From: CAVPOO01 sp963707015
Lineage (GTDB): Bacteria; Pseudomonadota; Gammaproteobacteria; Thiohalobacterales; Thiohalobacteraceae
DNA: 64,000 nt
Assembly (NCBI GenBank): GCA_963707015.1
Contig: CAVPOO010000021.1
Location: 1 to 64,000 of the forward strand
Direction of reading: 5' to 3'
The position numbers and the translations under genes are program-made. The notes below the pieces were generated by a model. That model saw only the letters and a list, made by a program, of their open reading frames with translations. It made no database searches and was not told the origin of the DNA. Shown piece after piece: positions 43,511 through 52,674 of this stretch (within the stretch, counting starts at the first letter, position 1; the number at the start of each line of letters is the position of its first letter).

Positions 43511-43813
43511 AGGGTTCCTCGGATACTCCGGTCAAGGCGGACAGGCTAGTGTTCGGGCACGGTGCAATTGATGCAGGCAGCAAGGTGACAAACGCTCAGA
43601 TGCAAGCCGCTGAGCCACTGGCGTGGCCTGCCTGGCGCGGTAAAACGCAGCGCCTCGGCTGGCCGCGTATCGCCGCCTCTGCAGCGAGCCGCACAAGTAC
43701 AGCGCCTCCCTGTCCGAGCCGCTGGCAAGACAGGTGCCGCTCTGCTGTGGACCGATCGGGCACTGACGGTCTTGCGGAGTCCTGCAACCATCGACACGAA
43801 CCGTCTCGCGTAG
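43511..43813. other. 303-bp spacer between parE and parC
   Basis: GC-rich sequence with short open frames on both strands, none with a conserved protein pattern or good ribosome site. I see no tRNA, repeat or strong terminator. It may hold a parC promoter or the remnant of a lost gene. Confidence 0.6.
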
Positions 43814-45700
43814 TCAGATTCCAGCCAGATCGCCATTTTTTTCGAGCCAGACCCGCCGTTCGGCGGCCCGCTTCTTTGCCAACAGCATGTCCATGAGCTG
43901 ATTGGTATCGTCATCCGGGTGCAATGTGAGCTGCACCAGCCGCCGCGTGTCCGGGGCAATCGTCGTCTCGCGAAGTTGCATGGGGTTCATTTCGCCCAGG
44001 CCCTTGAAGCGTTGCACACTGATCTTGCCCTTGATTTTTTCCGCTGAGATACGGTCGAACACGCCCTGTTTCTCCGCTTCGTCCAGGGCATAAAACACCG
44101 ACTTGCCCACATCGATACGATAGAGCGGGGGCATGGCCACGTAGACATGCCCGGCGGAAACAAGCGGCCGAAAGTGGCGCAGGAAAAGCGCGCACAGGAG
44201 CGTGGCGATATGTGCCCCGTCGGAATCGGCATCGGCGAGGATACAGATCTTGCCATACCGCAGGCCGGCCAGATCATCCGACCCCGGATCGACACCAATG
44301 GCCAGCGAAATATCGTGCACCTCCTGAGACGCCAGGACCTGCGCGGGGTCCACCTCCCAGGTATTCAGAATCTTGCCACGCAGCGGCATGATAGCCTGAA
44401 ACTCGCGAGCCCGCGCCTGTTTTGCCGAACCGCCTGCCGAATCACCCTCCACCAGGAACAGTTCCGTGCGCGCCAGGTCGCTTGCCGTACAGTCCGCCAG
44501 CTTGCCCGGCAAGGCGGGGCCGCTGGTAACCTTCTTGCGCACAACCTTCTTGCTGGCGCGCAGCCGGGCCTGCGCATTCTGGATGGCAAGCGTGACAATA
44601 CGTTCGCCGGTGTCCCGGTGCTGATTCAGCCAGAGACTGAAGGCATCCTTCACGATTCCGGACACAAAGGGTGCGCACTCACGCGAGGAGAGTCGCTCCT
44701 TGGTCTGACCGCTGAACTGGGGATCCTGCATTTTAACCGACAGGATATAGCTGCACCGATCCCAGACGTCTTCGGGCGTTATGCGCACCCCCCGCGGCAG
44801 CAGGTTACGGAACTCGCAGAATTCGCGAATGCTTTCCGTCAAACCCGAACGCAAGCCGTTGACGTGGGTGCCACCTTGCACCGTAGGTATCAGGTTGACA
44901 TAACTTTCCGTGACCAGCTCCCCGTCGTCGGGCAGCCACACGACCGCCCATTCTGCCGCCTCGCGATTACCCTCCATATTGCCGGTGAACGGCTCCTCAG
45001 GCAGTCGTTCCGCCGCACCGATCGTCTCGACGAGATAATCACGCAGGCCATCGGCAAACTGCCACTCGACTTGCTCACCGCTGTTCTCGTCATGGAAACA
45101 GACCATCAGGCCGGGACAGAGCACCGCCTTGGCACGCAGCACGTGCTTGAGTCGCGGTACCGAGAACTTCACGGAATCGAAGTACTTGGCATCCGGCCAG
45201 AAGCGCAAGCGGGTGCCGGTGTTCTGCTTGCCGACCTTGCCGACGATTTCCAGCTCGGAAACCTTTTCGCCGTTGGCGAAGGCCGTATTGTATTCATGGC
45301 CGCCCCGCTTGACCCAGACCTCGAGGTGTTTCGAGAGCGCATTCACCACCGAGACGCCGACGCCATGCAGTCCGCCTGAGAACTGGTAGTTCTTGGCCGA
45401 AAACTTTCCGCCCGCATGCAGCCGCGTGAGGATCACCTCGACACCCGGCACTCCCTCATCGGGATGGGTATCAACCGGCATGCCACGACCGTTATCAATG
45501 ACCTCCAGCGAGCCGTCCTTGTACAGTGTGACTTCGATACGCGATGCGAATCCGGCAATAGCCTCGTCTATCGCATTATCGATGACCTCCTGCGCAAGGT
45601 GATTCGGACGGGTGGTATCCGTATACATACCCGGCCGTTTCCGGACCGGATCGAGGCCACTCAGGACTTCTATGGCCGAGGCATTGTAGGCACTACTCAT
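43814..45700 (-). CDS. parE: DNA topoisomerase IV subunit B
   Basis: ATPase subunit of topoisomerase IV. It has the GHKL ATP site (EVIDNAIDEAIAGFA, DNGRGMPVDTHP, GGLHGVGVSVVNALS), the TOPRIM motifs EGDSAGGSAKQAR and DADSDGAHIATLL, and QRFKGLGEMNPMQL near the C-terminus. The length of 628 aa lacks the insertion found in gammaproteobacterial GyrB, which supports ParE. Confidence 0.96.
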   Translation of the reverse strand: MSSAYNASAIEVLSGLDPVRKRPGMYTDTTRPNHLAQEVIDNAIDEAIAGFASRIEVTLYKDGSLEVIDNGRGMPVDTHPDEGVPGVEVILTRLHAGGKFSAKNYQFSGGLHGVGVSVVNALSKHLEVWVKRGGHEYNTAFANGEKVSELEIVGKVGKQNTGTRLRFWPDAKYFDSVKFSVPRLKHVLRAKAVLCPGLMVCFHDENSGEQVEWQFADGLRDYLVETIGAAERLPEEPFTGNMEGNREAAEWAVVWLPDDGELVTESYVNLIPTVQGGTHVNGLRSGLTESIREFCEFRNLLPRGVRITPEDVWDRCSYILSVKMQDPQFSGQTKERLSSRECAPFVSGIVKDAFSLWLNQHRDTGERIVTLAIQNAQARLRASKKVVRKKVTSGPALPGKLADCTASDLARTELFLVEGDSAGGSAKQARAREFQAIMPLRGKILNTWEVDPAQVLASQEVHDISLAIGVDPGSDDLAGLRYGKICILADADSDGAHIATLLCALFLRHFRPLVSAGHVYVAMPPLYRIDVGKSVFYALDEAEKQGVFDRISAEKIKGKISVQRFKGLGEMNPMQLRETTIAPDTRRLVQLTLHPDDDTNQLMDMLLAKKRAAERRVWLEKNGDLAGI

Positions 45701-45744
45701 CGGGCACTCTTTTGCTATGGGTCATACGCCGGGCGCTGGCAGAG

Positions 45745-46314
45745 TCAACCGTCACCGCCAGTACGACCGTATTTGATGAAATTCAGAATCGTCTTTCTTG
45801 GGAACGGATGAGCTGGAACATCGCAGAAATAATTGCGAAACAGCTGATCCCGGTACCGGTCAGGGCCGAGCTTCCCCAGGGGTTTCCAGCCTGACGCTTC
45901 CGCCGGCACCATCCGTTTATCATGGCTGCCGATCGCATAGGTGCGGTATTCGCGATGTTCACAGCGGACACCTTCGTACAACACGTTCTCCGCCCCCGCG
46001 AGACTCTTCAGGACCAGCATATAACGCACCACACCGTCATCCCCGACACTGAGTGCAGTCTCATCGAGATAGGCCCGCAGGGAACTCCCGGGCACATCGA
46101 GGTCGACCGGGATAAGGTTGCCGGATGCCGGATAGGCGGGGACATCAACACTCAGCTCGCGCCAGGCATCCGGCGGAATGACGTCAAACTGAGGCGCCCT
46201 GTCATCTTCCGCCGGAACACCGGCAAGGGTGGCCGCACTGAACACCACGGCCGCAAGCAATGCCCTGCCTGGCCAGGCCTGTACCCTCGCATGCTGCTGC
46301 TGACAACCGACCAA
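45745..46314 (-). CDS. CNP1-like family exported protein
   Basis: Uncharacterised family named after a Neisseria protein. 189 aa with an N-terminal signal (GRALLAAVVFSAATLAGVPA) and a globular domain with VRYMLVLKSLAGAENVLYEGVRC and FCDVPAHPFPRKTILNFIKYG. The only start that keeps the signal peptide is TTG 46312-46314, with AAAAGG upstream. Expected to be periplasmic. It is 44 bp upstream of parE; no functional link is apparent. Confidence 0.78.
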   Translation of the reverse strand: MVGCQQQHARVQAWPGRALLAAVVFSAATLAGVPAEDDRAPQFDVIPPDAWRELSVDVPAYPASGNLIPVDLDVPGSSLRAYLDETALSVGDDGVVRYMLVLKSLAGAENVLYEGVRCEHREYRTYAIGSHDKRMVPAEASGWKPLGKLGPDRYRDQLFRNYFCDVPAHPFPRKTILNFIKYGRTGGDG

Positions 46315-46412
46315 CAGGATCGCCTTTTCCCCGGTGCCCTAGACTCCTACTCCGGCCGGTATTCTAATGCACATCGCGCAAAAGCACACCCGATCGATTA
46401 ACAGCACGCTGC

Positions 46413-46997
46413 TCAGGACAAGTCCGCACGAAGCGATTCCCGAACGCCGGCAGGGATCTGCGCCACGTTGTGGGAATAAAGATCGTGGTTGATCCCCATA
46501 CTGATATCGGCGCCACCCTTGACTGCGCTCACCATCTCCGGGGTCAATTCAAACCGCAGGAAATGAACGGAAGAGGTTTTCTCCGGCGTATCGCGTTCCA
46601 TGTCCTCGTCCGCGATCGCATAGACCGGCGGCATCCCGTCGACACGCACCCACACGTGATCTTCGATGCCTACCAGCAGGGTGAGCATGCGACGCCGTTC
46701 CTCTGCGTCAGCGATCTCGATCATGAAGGTGGCTTTCCAGTTACCACCATCAGGAATCAAGGGGTTATAGGCGGCCAGTTCTTCTTCAATGCCTTGTGGC
46801 TCAAAAATCCGTTCCACACGCAGCATTTCCTGAATCTGATACTGCATTGTCAGCCGGTCTTCGAAATACAGTGTCGCAACAGGCCCCAGGTGAACATTCC
46901 GGTTCTTCTTGTGCCCGATCACCCGGGCGCGAAACTCGGGCCGCACTTCCGAGTACTTCTCCAGCGTAAACAGATCGTCTCGCGTCAGTTTTTCCAT
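46413..46997 (-). CDS. DUF3501 family protein
   Basis: Uncharacterised 194-aa protein, start MEKLTRDDLFTLEKYSEVRPEFRARVIGHKKNR, with the family segments RLTMQYQIQEMLRVERIF and VHFLRFELTPEMV. No signal or membrane helix. It regularly occurs after a rubrerythrin and a CCG-type Fe-S oxidoreductase, as here, and is probably the third gene of that operon. A role in peroxide or Fe-S redox protection is inferred from context only. Confidence 0.9.
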   Translation of the reverse strand: MEKLTRDDLFTLEKYSEVRPEFRARVIGHKKNRNVHLGPVATLYFEDRLTMQYQIQEMLRVERIFEPQGIEEELAAYNPLIPDGGNWKATFMIEIADAEERRRMLTLLVGIEDHVWVRVDGMPPVYAIADEDMERDTPEKTSSVHFLRFELTPEMVSAVKGGADISMGINHDLYSHNVAQIPAGVRESLRADLS

Positions 46998-47063
46998 CGT
47001 TACGATTCCCGAACTATTCGTTACCGTCCACGGCACAGCTGCCTTTGCTTTGCCATTTGTGAC

Positions 47064-48410
47064 TCAGATCCCGTATGCCTGGCGGATCAGTGTCAGCGGA
47101 TGCGTTGGGGCGTGCCCGTCCGCCAGACCGTTTTCGATATGATGTCCAGCCATTGGACAGTCACTGCTGTAATGGTCCGCGCCTGACTGCTTGACGCGGT
47201 TCACCACAGGCTGGCCGATCTTCATCGCGATTTCATGGAACTCACGCTTGACCGCGTAGGTACCATCGTGTCCGGAGCAACGTTCGATTGCCTCGACACG
47301 CGTGTCGGGTACCAGTTGCAGGATATCCCGGGTCTTCATGCCAATATTCTGTACCCGCAGGTGACAGGCGACATGATAGGCAATCGTCCCGAGAGAATGC
47401 TTGAAATCGGTCTTCAGCTTGCCGTGTTTATGACGCAGCATGAGATACTCGAAAGGATCGTAGATCGCATCGCGGACTTTCGCGACCTGCGGATCGTCGG
47501 GGAAGATCAGTGGCAACTCCTGTTTGAACATCAGCACGCAGGAGGGTACCGGGGCAACAATATCCCAGCCTTCATCAACCAGGCCGGCCAGTTGCCCGAT
47601 ATTCTCCTCCTTGGCCCTGGCAACGGCATCCAGATCACCGAGCTCCAGCTTCGGCATGCCGCAGCAACGCTCGCGCTCGGCGATACGCACCGGAATGCCG
47701 TTGTGTTCGAAGACCGCGATCAGGTCCTCGCCGAGCTCCGGCGCGTTGTAGTTTCCGTAACAGGTTGCGAACAGGGCCACCTTCCCGCGCGTCGGCCCTG
47801 CTGCTTCGGTCTCGAGGGACGCCGCCTTGTGCCGTCTGACCCGCTTGCGCAGCGTTGCGCTGTGGTATTCGGGCAGCGTCGCATCAGGATGCACACCAAG
47901 CACACTGCCGAGCAGCTTGCGCATCGGCTTCATCCGGTTCGCCGTATTGACGGCCAGCGTCACCACCGGAATGCCCGCGAGCTTACCAACCGTATCCGTT
48001 GATGAAAGAATCTTGTCCCTGGTCCGGGTCCCGCCCTGTTTGAACTTGACCGCCTTGGCACGCAGCATGAGGTGCGGGAAATCGACATTCCATTCGTGGG
48101 GTGGGACGTAGGGACACTTGGTCATGAAGCACATGTCACACAGATAACAGTGGTCGACAACCTCCCAGTAGACCTCCCGTGACACGCCATCCAGCTCCAG
48201 GGTCTCGGACGCGTCGATCGCATCGAACAGCGTCGGAAACGCGTTGCACAGGCTGAAACAGCGCCGGCAGCCATGGCAGATATCAAAAACGCGCTCGAGT
48301 TCCCTGAACAGGTTCGTCTCGTCATAAAATGCCGACTCACGCCATTCGAGAGGATTTCGTTTGGGTGCCTCGAGACTGCCTTCGCGACGCCCTTCAGTCG
48401 GCTTGGCCAT
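47064..48410 (-). CDS. Fe-S oxidoreductase with two [4Fe-4S] sites and CCG domain
   Basis: GlpC/HdrD-like electron-transfer protein of unknown partner, 448 aa. The first cluster motif is CHGCRRCFSLCNAFP (about residue 45), the second CYLCDMCFMTKCPYVPP (about 90). A cysteine-rich domain follows with ATCYGNYN, RCCGMPKLELGD and the second half ACHLRVQN...RCSGHDGT. ATG 48410 has AAGGAG upstream. It lies between rubrerythrin and DUF3501 on the same strand and may pass electrons to or from rubrerythrin, which here lacks its own rubredoxin domain. Confidence 0.9.
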   Translation of the reverse strand: MAKPTEGRREGSLEAPKRNPLEWRESAFYDETNLFRELERVFDICHGCRRCFSLCNAFPTLFDAIDASETLELDGVSREVYWEVVDHCYLCDMCFMTKCPYVPPHEWNVDFPHLMLRAKAVKFKQGGTRTRDKILSSTDTVGKLAGIPVVTLAVNTANRMKPMRKLLGSVLGVHPDATLPEYHSATLRKRVRRHKAASLETEAAGPTRGKVALFATCYGNYNAPELGEDLIAVFEHNGIPVRIAERERCCGMPKLELGDLDAVARAKEENIGQLAGLVDEGWDIVAPVPSCVLMFKQELPLIFPDDPQVAKVRDAIYDPFEYLMLRHKHGKLKTDFKHSLGTIAYHVACHLRVQNIGMKTRDILQLVPDTRVEAIERCSGHDGTYAVKREFHEIAMKIGQPVVNRVKQSGADHYSSDCPMAGHHIENGLADGHAPTHPLTLIRQAYGI

Positions 48411-48482
48411 ATCGGCGTTTCTCCTTTCCGAATCGTTAAGCTGCCAGACTCCACGTGCGCAGCGCGGGCACACGCTGCCTGC

Positions 48483-48535
48483 GGGGGCCGCATGCACGGC
48501 CCCCTTGCCTCACAGCACCCGCTTACGCGGGTGCT
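48483..48535 (-). terminator. Two tandem hairpins after rubrerythrin
   Basis: On the minus strand, just past the rubrerythrin stop, AGCACCCGC (48514-48522) pairs with GCGGGTGCT (48527-48535). GGGGGCCG (48483-48490) then pairs with CGGCCCCC (48497-48504) around CATGCA. Neither has a U tract. They may partly terminate transcription or protect the rubrerythrin message, which would give more rubrerythrin than the downstream oxidoreductase. Confidence 0.55.
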
Positions 48536-48954
48536 CAGCTATCGAGCGTGTCCAGAGCCTTCTGAAAACGGTTGGCGTGGGAACGCTCGGCCTTTGCCAG
48601 CGTTTCGAACCAGTCGGCGATCTCGTCGAAGCCTTCATCGCGCGCTGACTTCGCCATTCCCGGGTACATGTCCGTGTACTCGTGAGTCTCGCCGGCGATT
48701 GCCGCCTTGAGATTATCCGACGTCCCGCCAATGGGCAGACCGGTCGCAGGATCACCGACCTGCTCGAGATATTCGAGATGCCCATGCGCGTGACCGGTTT
48801 CCCCTTCGGCGGTTGAACGGAATACCGCAGCCACGTCGTTATAGCCTTCCACGTCGGCCTTTGCCGCAAAATACAGGTAGCGACGATTGGCCTGGGACTC
48901 GCCAGAAAATGCGGCCTTCAGGTTCTCTTCCGTCTTGCTGCCTTTCAACGCCAT
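48535..48954 (-). CDS. Rubrerythrin (di-iron, without rubredoxin domain)
   Basis: Non-haem di-iron peroxidase that reduces hydrogen peroxide. 139 aa forming a four-helix ferritin-like bundle with the iron ligands in AAFSGESQANRRY, STAEGETGHAHGHLEYL, AIAGETHEYTDMYP and LAKAERSHANRF. The C-terminal rubredoxin domain of classical rubrerythrins is absent, so an external electron donor is needed; the Fe-S oxidoreductase downstream is a candidate. ATG 48954 is preceded by AAGGAGG, a near-perfect ribosome site, implying strong expression. Confidence 0.93.
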   Translation of the reverse strand: MALKGSKTEENLKAAFSGESQANRRYLYFAAKADVEGYNDVAAVFRSTAEGETGHAHGHLEYLEQVGDPATGLPIGGTSDNLKAAIAGETHEYTDMYPGMAKSARDEGFDEIADWFETLAKAERSHANRFQKALDTLDS

Positions 48955-49007
48955 GATCAGTTTCCTCCTTTGAATTACACCATGCGGGAGCATTCCCGCC
49001 GACCAGG

Positions 49008-49067
49008 GATTTAGACTTAGTCTAAATCGTGCTGAAGACTTTAGCCTACTCTGATCCGCCCTGTCAA
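49008..49067 (-). promoter_or_regulatory. Promoter and palindromic operator of the rubrerythrin operon
   Basis: A 21-bp perfect palindrome lies at 49008-49028: arms GATTTAGACT and AGTCTAAATC around one base. On the minus strand TTGACA (49062-49067) and TAAAGT (49038-49043), 18 bp apart, can serve as -35 and -10, placing the palindrome at the transcription start. That is a repressor position. The binding protein is unknown; a redox or iron regulator is a reasonable guess. A small hairpin (GCGGGA/TCCCGC, 48984-48999) sits in the untranslated leader. Confidence 0.6.
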
Positions 49068-49164
49068 CTGATCCCCCATCTCCGGCGGTCTGCGTTGACC
49101 GTCAGCCGACGCCGCGGTACGTTAGGCGCCCCCTCACATTAAGGGTAGTCGGGGAGTATTCGCT

Positions 49165-49407
49165 GTGGTCAAGAAACGTGGTGCCGGACCTGATTTCGAA
49201 AAATCGCTCCAGGAACTTGAAAAGCTGGTAGAAAAAATGGAACAGGGGGACCTGGGTCTGGAAGAGTCCCTGCAGGCCTTTGAGCGCGGGATCCAGCTTA
49301 CGCGCACCTGCCAACAGGCACTCGGAGCAGCCGAACAGAAGGTGCAGCAGTTGCTCGAGCAGAGCGATGACGCCGACGCGGTTCCTTTCCATGACGACGA
49401 TTCCTGA
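49165..49407 (+). CDS. xseB: Exodeoxyribonuclease VII small subunit
   Basis: Small helical subunit of exonuclease VII, several copies of which bind XseA. 80 aa with the family pattern FEKSLQELEKLVEKMEQGDLGLEESLQAFERGIQLTRTCQQAL. GTG start with GGGGAG 8 nt upstream. It overlaps ispA by 17 bp, the usual xseB-ispA-dxs order. Confidence 0.96.
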   Translation: MVKKRGAGPDFEKSLQELEKLVEKMEQGDLGLEESLQAFERGIQLTRTCQQALGAAEQKVQQLLEQSDDADAVPFHDDDS

Positions 49408-50299
49408 CACCGACATACAGGCCTTTATCGAGAGCTGCCAGCGGCGGACCGAAGCGGCCCTGGAGCACTGGCTGCCACCGGCCGACGTGCATCCGGCACA
49501 ACTGCACGCGGCCATGCGCTATGCCGTCCTTGGTGGTGGAAAACGCATCCGACCCACGCTCGCCTATGCGAGCGGTGCCGCGGTTGGCGCCCGACAAAAC
49601 GTCATCGATGCCCCGGCCTGCGCCGTTGAACTCATCCACGCCTATTCGCTGGTGCATGACGATCTCCCCGCCATGGATAACGACGATCTGCGGCGAAACA
49701 AGCCCAGCTGTCACAAGGCCTACGGTGAAGCCATCGCGATTCTCGTCGGTGATGCCCTGCAAAGTCTGGCATTTCGCATCCTTGCCCGGGAATCCGACCA
49801 GGCGATCAACGCCGAGACGCGCACGCGCCTGGTCGACGTGCTGGCACTCGCCGCCGGCTCACGGGGCATGGCCGGAGGTCAGGCTATCGATCTGGCGGCG
49901 GTAGGTCGGGAATTGAATCTCGGCGAACTCGAAGACATGCATATCCACAAGACCGGCGCACTCATTCGGGCCAGCGTCATGCTCGGCGCGCTCTGCCAGC
50001 CGGATCTGGAACAATCGAGACTGGATCACCTGGACCATTATGCCAAGTGTATGGGTCTCGCCTTCCAGATTCGCGACGATATTCTCGATATTGAAGGCAA
50101 GACCAGCCGCCTGGGCAAACTCACCGGCGTGGACAAGGCACTGCAAAAACCGACCTACCCGGGCCTGCTGGGTCTTGACGGCGCGAAACAGCGCGCCACA
50201 GAGCTCCGTGAAGAGGCAATAGAGAGTCTTGCGGAGTTGGGCCCCTCAGCGGACCTTTTACGCGGGCTGGCTCATCGGATAGTAAGCCGCGATCACTGA
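49391..50299 (+). CDS. ispA: Farnesyl diphosphate synthase
   Basis: Condenses isopentenyl and dimethylallyl diphosphate to C15. The two Asp-rich motifs are DDLPAMDND (about residue 95) and DDILDIEGKTSRLGK (about 235), preceded by GGGKRIRP. ATG 49391 gives 302 aa and the family N-terminus. The residues before the first Asp-rich motif are small, which fits chain lengths of C10-C15. Translationally coupled to xseB, followed by dxs after 77 bp. Confidence 0.95.
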   Translation: MTTIPDTDIQAFIESCQRRTEAALEHWLPPADVHPAQLHAAMRYAVLGGGKRIRPTLAYASGAAVGARQNVIDAPACAVELIHAYSLVHDDLPAMDNDDLRRNKPSCHKAYGEAIAILVGDALQSLAFRILARESDQAINAETRTRLVDVLALAAGSRGMAGGQAIDLAAVGRELNLGELEDMHIHKTGALIRASVMLGALCQPDLEQSRLDHLDHYAKCMGLAFQIRDDILDIEGKTSRLGKLTGVDKALQKPTYPGLLGLDGAKQRATELREEAIESLAELGPSADLLRGLAHRIVSRDH

Positions 50300-50376
50300 C
50301 CTCTCAGGCTCCTTGAAAGTCCCCGTTCAAGACCGGATAATCATGGATCCCCGCGACCATGGTTCAGTGAGGCCTC

Positions 50377-52257
50377 GTGCCCTATCCCCTCCTTGATCAA
50401 GTCAGGTATCCCGACGATCTGCGAGCACTTGATGAGTCGCAGTTGAGCCGTCTTGCGTGTGAACTCAGGGCCTTCCTGATTGAATCGGTCAGTCGCACGG
50501 GGGGGCATCTTGCCGCGAGCCTCGGGACCGTTGAACTCGCAATCGCGCTGCATTACGTCTTTGCTACGCCTGATGACCGCATTGTCTGGGATGTGGGCCA
50601 TCAATCCTACGCGCACAAGATCCTGACGGGACGTCGGCAGGCCATGGCAAAACTGCGCCAGAAGGACGGACCCTCGGGCTTTCCGAAACGCGATGAAAGC
50701 CCCTATGACACCTTCGGGGTAGGCCACTCCAGCACCTCTGTCAGCGCTGCACTCGGCATGGCTATCGCGGCAAGACTGCACCATGATCGGCGGCATGCCG
50801 TCGCCGTTATCGGAGATGGCGCAATGAGTGCCGGCATGGCCTTCGAGGCGCTGAACCACGCCGGCGATCTGGATGCGAATCTGCTCGTCATTCTGAATGA
50901 CAACGAAATGTCAATTTCAGCAAACGTCGGCGGACTGTCCAACTACCTCGCGCGCGTGCTGTCCGGGCGAACCTACCTGTCCATGCGGGAAAGCGGCAAG
51001 AAAGTCCTGAGCAATATCCCGCCGGTGCATGAACTGGCGCGCCGCGCCGAAGAACATGTCAAGGGCATGCTCGTTCCCGGCACGCTGTTCGAGGAACTCG
51101 GCTTCCATTACATCGGTCCCATCGACGGTCATGATGTGTCGAACCTGGTCAGGACGCTGAAAAATGTGCGCACACTCGACGGCCCACAGCTGTTACACGT
51201 TGTTACCCGCAAGGGCAAGGGTTACAAACCGGCCGAGACGGACCCAGCGACCTTCCACGGCATCGGCCGTTTCGATCCGCAAAGCGGAAGCCCGGTCCAG
51301 TCGGCTTCCCAGCCTGGAATCAGCTACACGCGGGTTTTCAGTGACTGGATCTGCGACATGGCGGATGCCGATCCTGATCTGGTTGCCATCACGCCCGCGA
51401 TGGAGACCGGCTCTGGACTTACGCGGTTTGCCAAACAGTACCCTGAGCGCTATTTCGACGTCGGTATCGCCGAACAGCACAGTCTGACCTTTGCCGCCGG
51501 CCTTGCCTGCGATGGCATGCACCCGGTGGTAGCCATCTACTCGACCTTTCTACAGCGTGCCTATGATCAGCTGATCCATGATATCGCCCTGCAGAATTTG
51601 CCTGTCACACTGGCCATCGATCGTGCCGGCCTCGTTGGACCGGACGGTCCCACACACGCCGGCAGTTTTGATCTCTCTTATCTGCGCTGTGTGCCCAACC
51701 TGGTGGTAATGGCGCCAGCGGATGAAAACGAGTGTCGCCAGATGCTTTCCACCGCCCACCGGCACCCCGGCCCGGCAGCGGTACGCTATCCGCGTGGCGC
51801 AGGCCCGGGTGTGCGCGTCGAAAAGCACATGCAGACCCTGCCGATCGGTAAAGGCGAGATTCGCCAGCGAGGCAAAGACATTGCCCTGCTCGCCTTCGGC
51901 AGCATGGTGACCCCCGCGCTCGCCGCGGGCCAGCTGCTCGGCGCGACGGTGGCCAATATGCGGTTCGTCAAACCCCTGGACGTGGCATTGCTTGCAGAAC
52001 TCGCCTCAACACACCGGTGGCTGATAACCGTTGAGGAGAATGTTCTCGCCGGTGGCGCCGGCAGCGCCGTCAGCGAGCAGCTGGCAGAACTTGGAGAGAC
52101 TGTCAGGCTGCTCATGCTGGGTCTTCCGGACACTTTCTTAAGCCACGGAATTCATGAGGAATTGCTACGGGATTGTGGGCTCGATTCCGACGGTATCGCC
52201 GCACGCGTCACTAGCTGGATTGCCTCCCCGGTTGCGAAGACACCCGCAATCGCTTAA
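50377..52257 (+). CDS. dxs: 1-deoxy-D-xylulose-5-phosphate synthase
   Basis: TPP enzyme joining pyruvate and glyceraldehyde-3-phosphate, first step of the MEP isoprenoid path. The TPP motif is GDGAMSAGMAFEALNHAGDLDANLLVILNDN (about 148-178). The transketolase-like DVGIAEQHSLTFAAGLA has the catalytic Glu (about 370), and GPTHAGSFDLSYLRCVPN follows. GTG start at 50377. 626 aa. Confidence 0.97.
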   Translation: MPYPLLDQVRYPDDLRALDESQLSRLACELRAFLIESVSRTGGHLAASLGTVELAIALHYVFATPDDRIVWDVGHQSYAHKILTGRRQAMAKLRQKDGPSGFPKRDESPYDTFGVGHSSTSVSAALGMAIAARLHHDRRHAVAVIGDGAMSAGMAFEALNHAGDLDANLLVILNDNEMSISANVGGLSNYLARVLSGRTYLSMRESGKKVLSNIPPVHELARRAEEHVKGMLVPGTLFEELGFHYIGPIDGHDVSNLVRTLKNVRTLDGPQLLHVVTRKGKGYKPAETDPATFHGIGRFDPQSGSPVQSASQPGISYTRVFSDWICDMADADPDLVAITPAMETGSGLTRFAKQYPERYFDVGIAEQHSLTFAAGLACDGMHPVVAIYSTFLQRAYDQLIHDIALQNLPVTLAIDRAGLVGPDGPTHAGSFDLSYLRCVPNLVVMAPADENECRQMLSTAHRHPGPAAVRYPRGAGPGVRVEKHMQTLPIGKGEIRQRGKDIALLAFGSMVTPALAAGQLLGATVANMRFVKPLDVALLAELASTHRWLITVEENVLAGGAGSAVSEQLAELGETVRLLMLGLPDTFLSHGIHEELLRDCGLDSDGIAARVTSWIASPVAKTPAIA

Positions 52258-52287
52258 TATCCTAGCGTTTTAGTCAGGATTATTTCG

Positions 52288-52671
52288 GTGGCGGGAACCT
52301 ATATACTCAAGGTCCTTACCGAGTTTGCGTCCGCACATACCCTGCGTGGCTATCCGGGGGCCTGTGCACGGATGCACGGCCATAATTGGAAAGTCGAGGT
52401 TGAAATCGAGGCGACGGAACTCGACGAAGTGGGCATGGGCATCGACTTCAAGCTGATTCGAAACGCAGCCCGGGAAATTGGCGATCGGCTGGATCACCGT
52501 TACCTCAACGACCTGGAACCGTTCCAGAAGGTTAACCCGACGGCAGAGAATATTGCCGCCTATTTCTATTGCGAACTCAGGCAGACATTGGACAGGCCGA
52601 AACTCAAGGTCAAATCGGTCACCCTGTGGGAAACAGACCGAGCCTGTGTGCGTTACACAGAGGAACATTAG
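52288..52671 (+). CDS. queD: 6-carboxy-tetrahydropterin synthase QueD
   Basis: Converts dihydroneopterin triphosphate to 6-carboxytetrahydropterin for queuosine. 127 aa, with the Zn ligands and catalytic Cys in FASAHTL and CARMHGHNW (about 14-34), and the LDHRYLND and PTAENIAAYFY segments. GTG start at 52288. It lies 3 bp before folE2, which makes its substrate, so the two form a short pathway unit. Confidence 0.92.
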   Translation: MAGTYILKVLTEFASAHTLRGYPGACARMHGHNWKVEVEIEATELDEVGMGIDFKLIRNAAREIGDRLDHRYLNDLEPFQKVNPTAENIAAYFYCELRQTLDRPKLKVKSVTLWETDRACVRYTEEH

Positions 52672-52674
52672 ACG

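Noticed and set aside
43546..43959. Short frames in the parE-parC spacer that could be a small gene
   Set aside because: Those that are long run into parE in another frame; none has a ribosome site or recognisable protein pattern.
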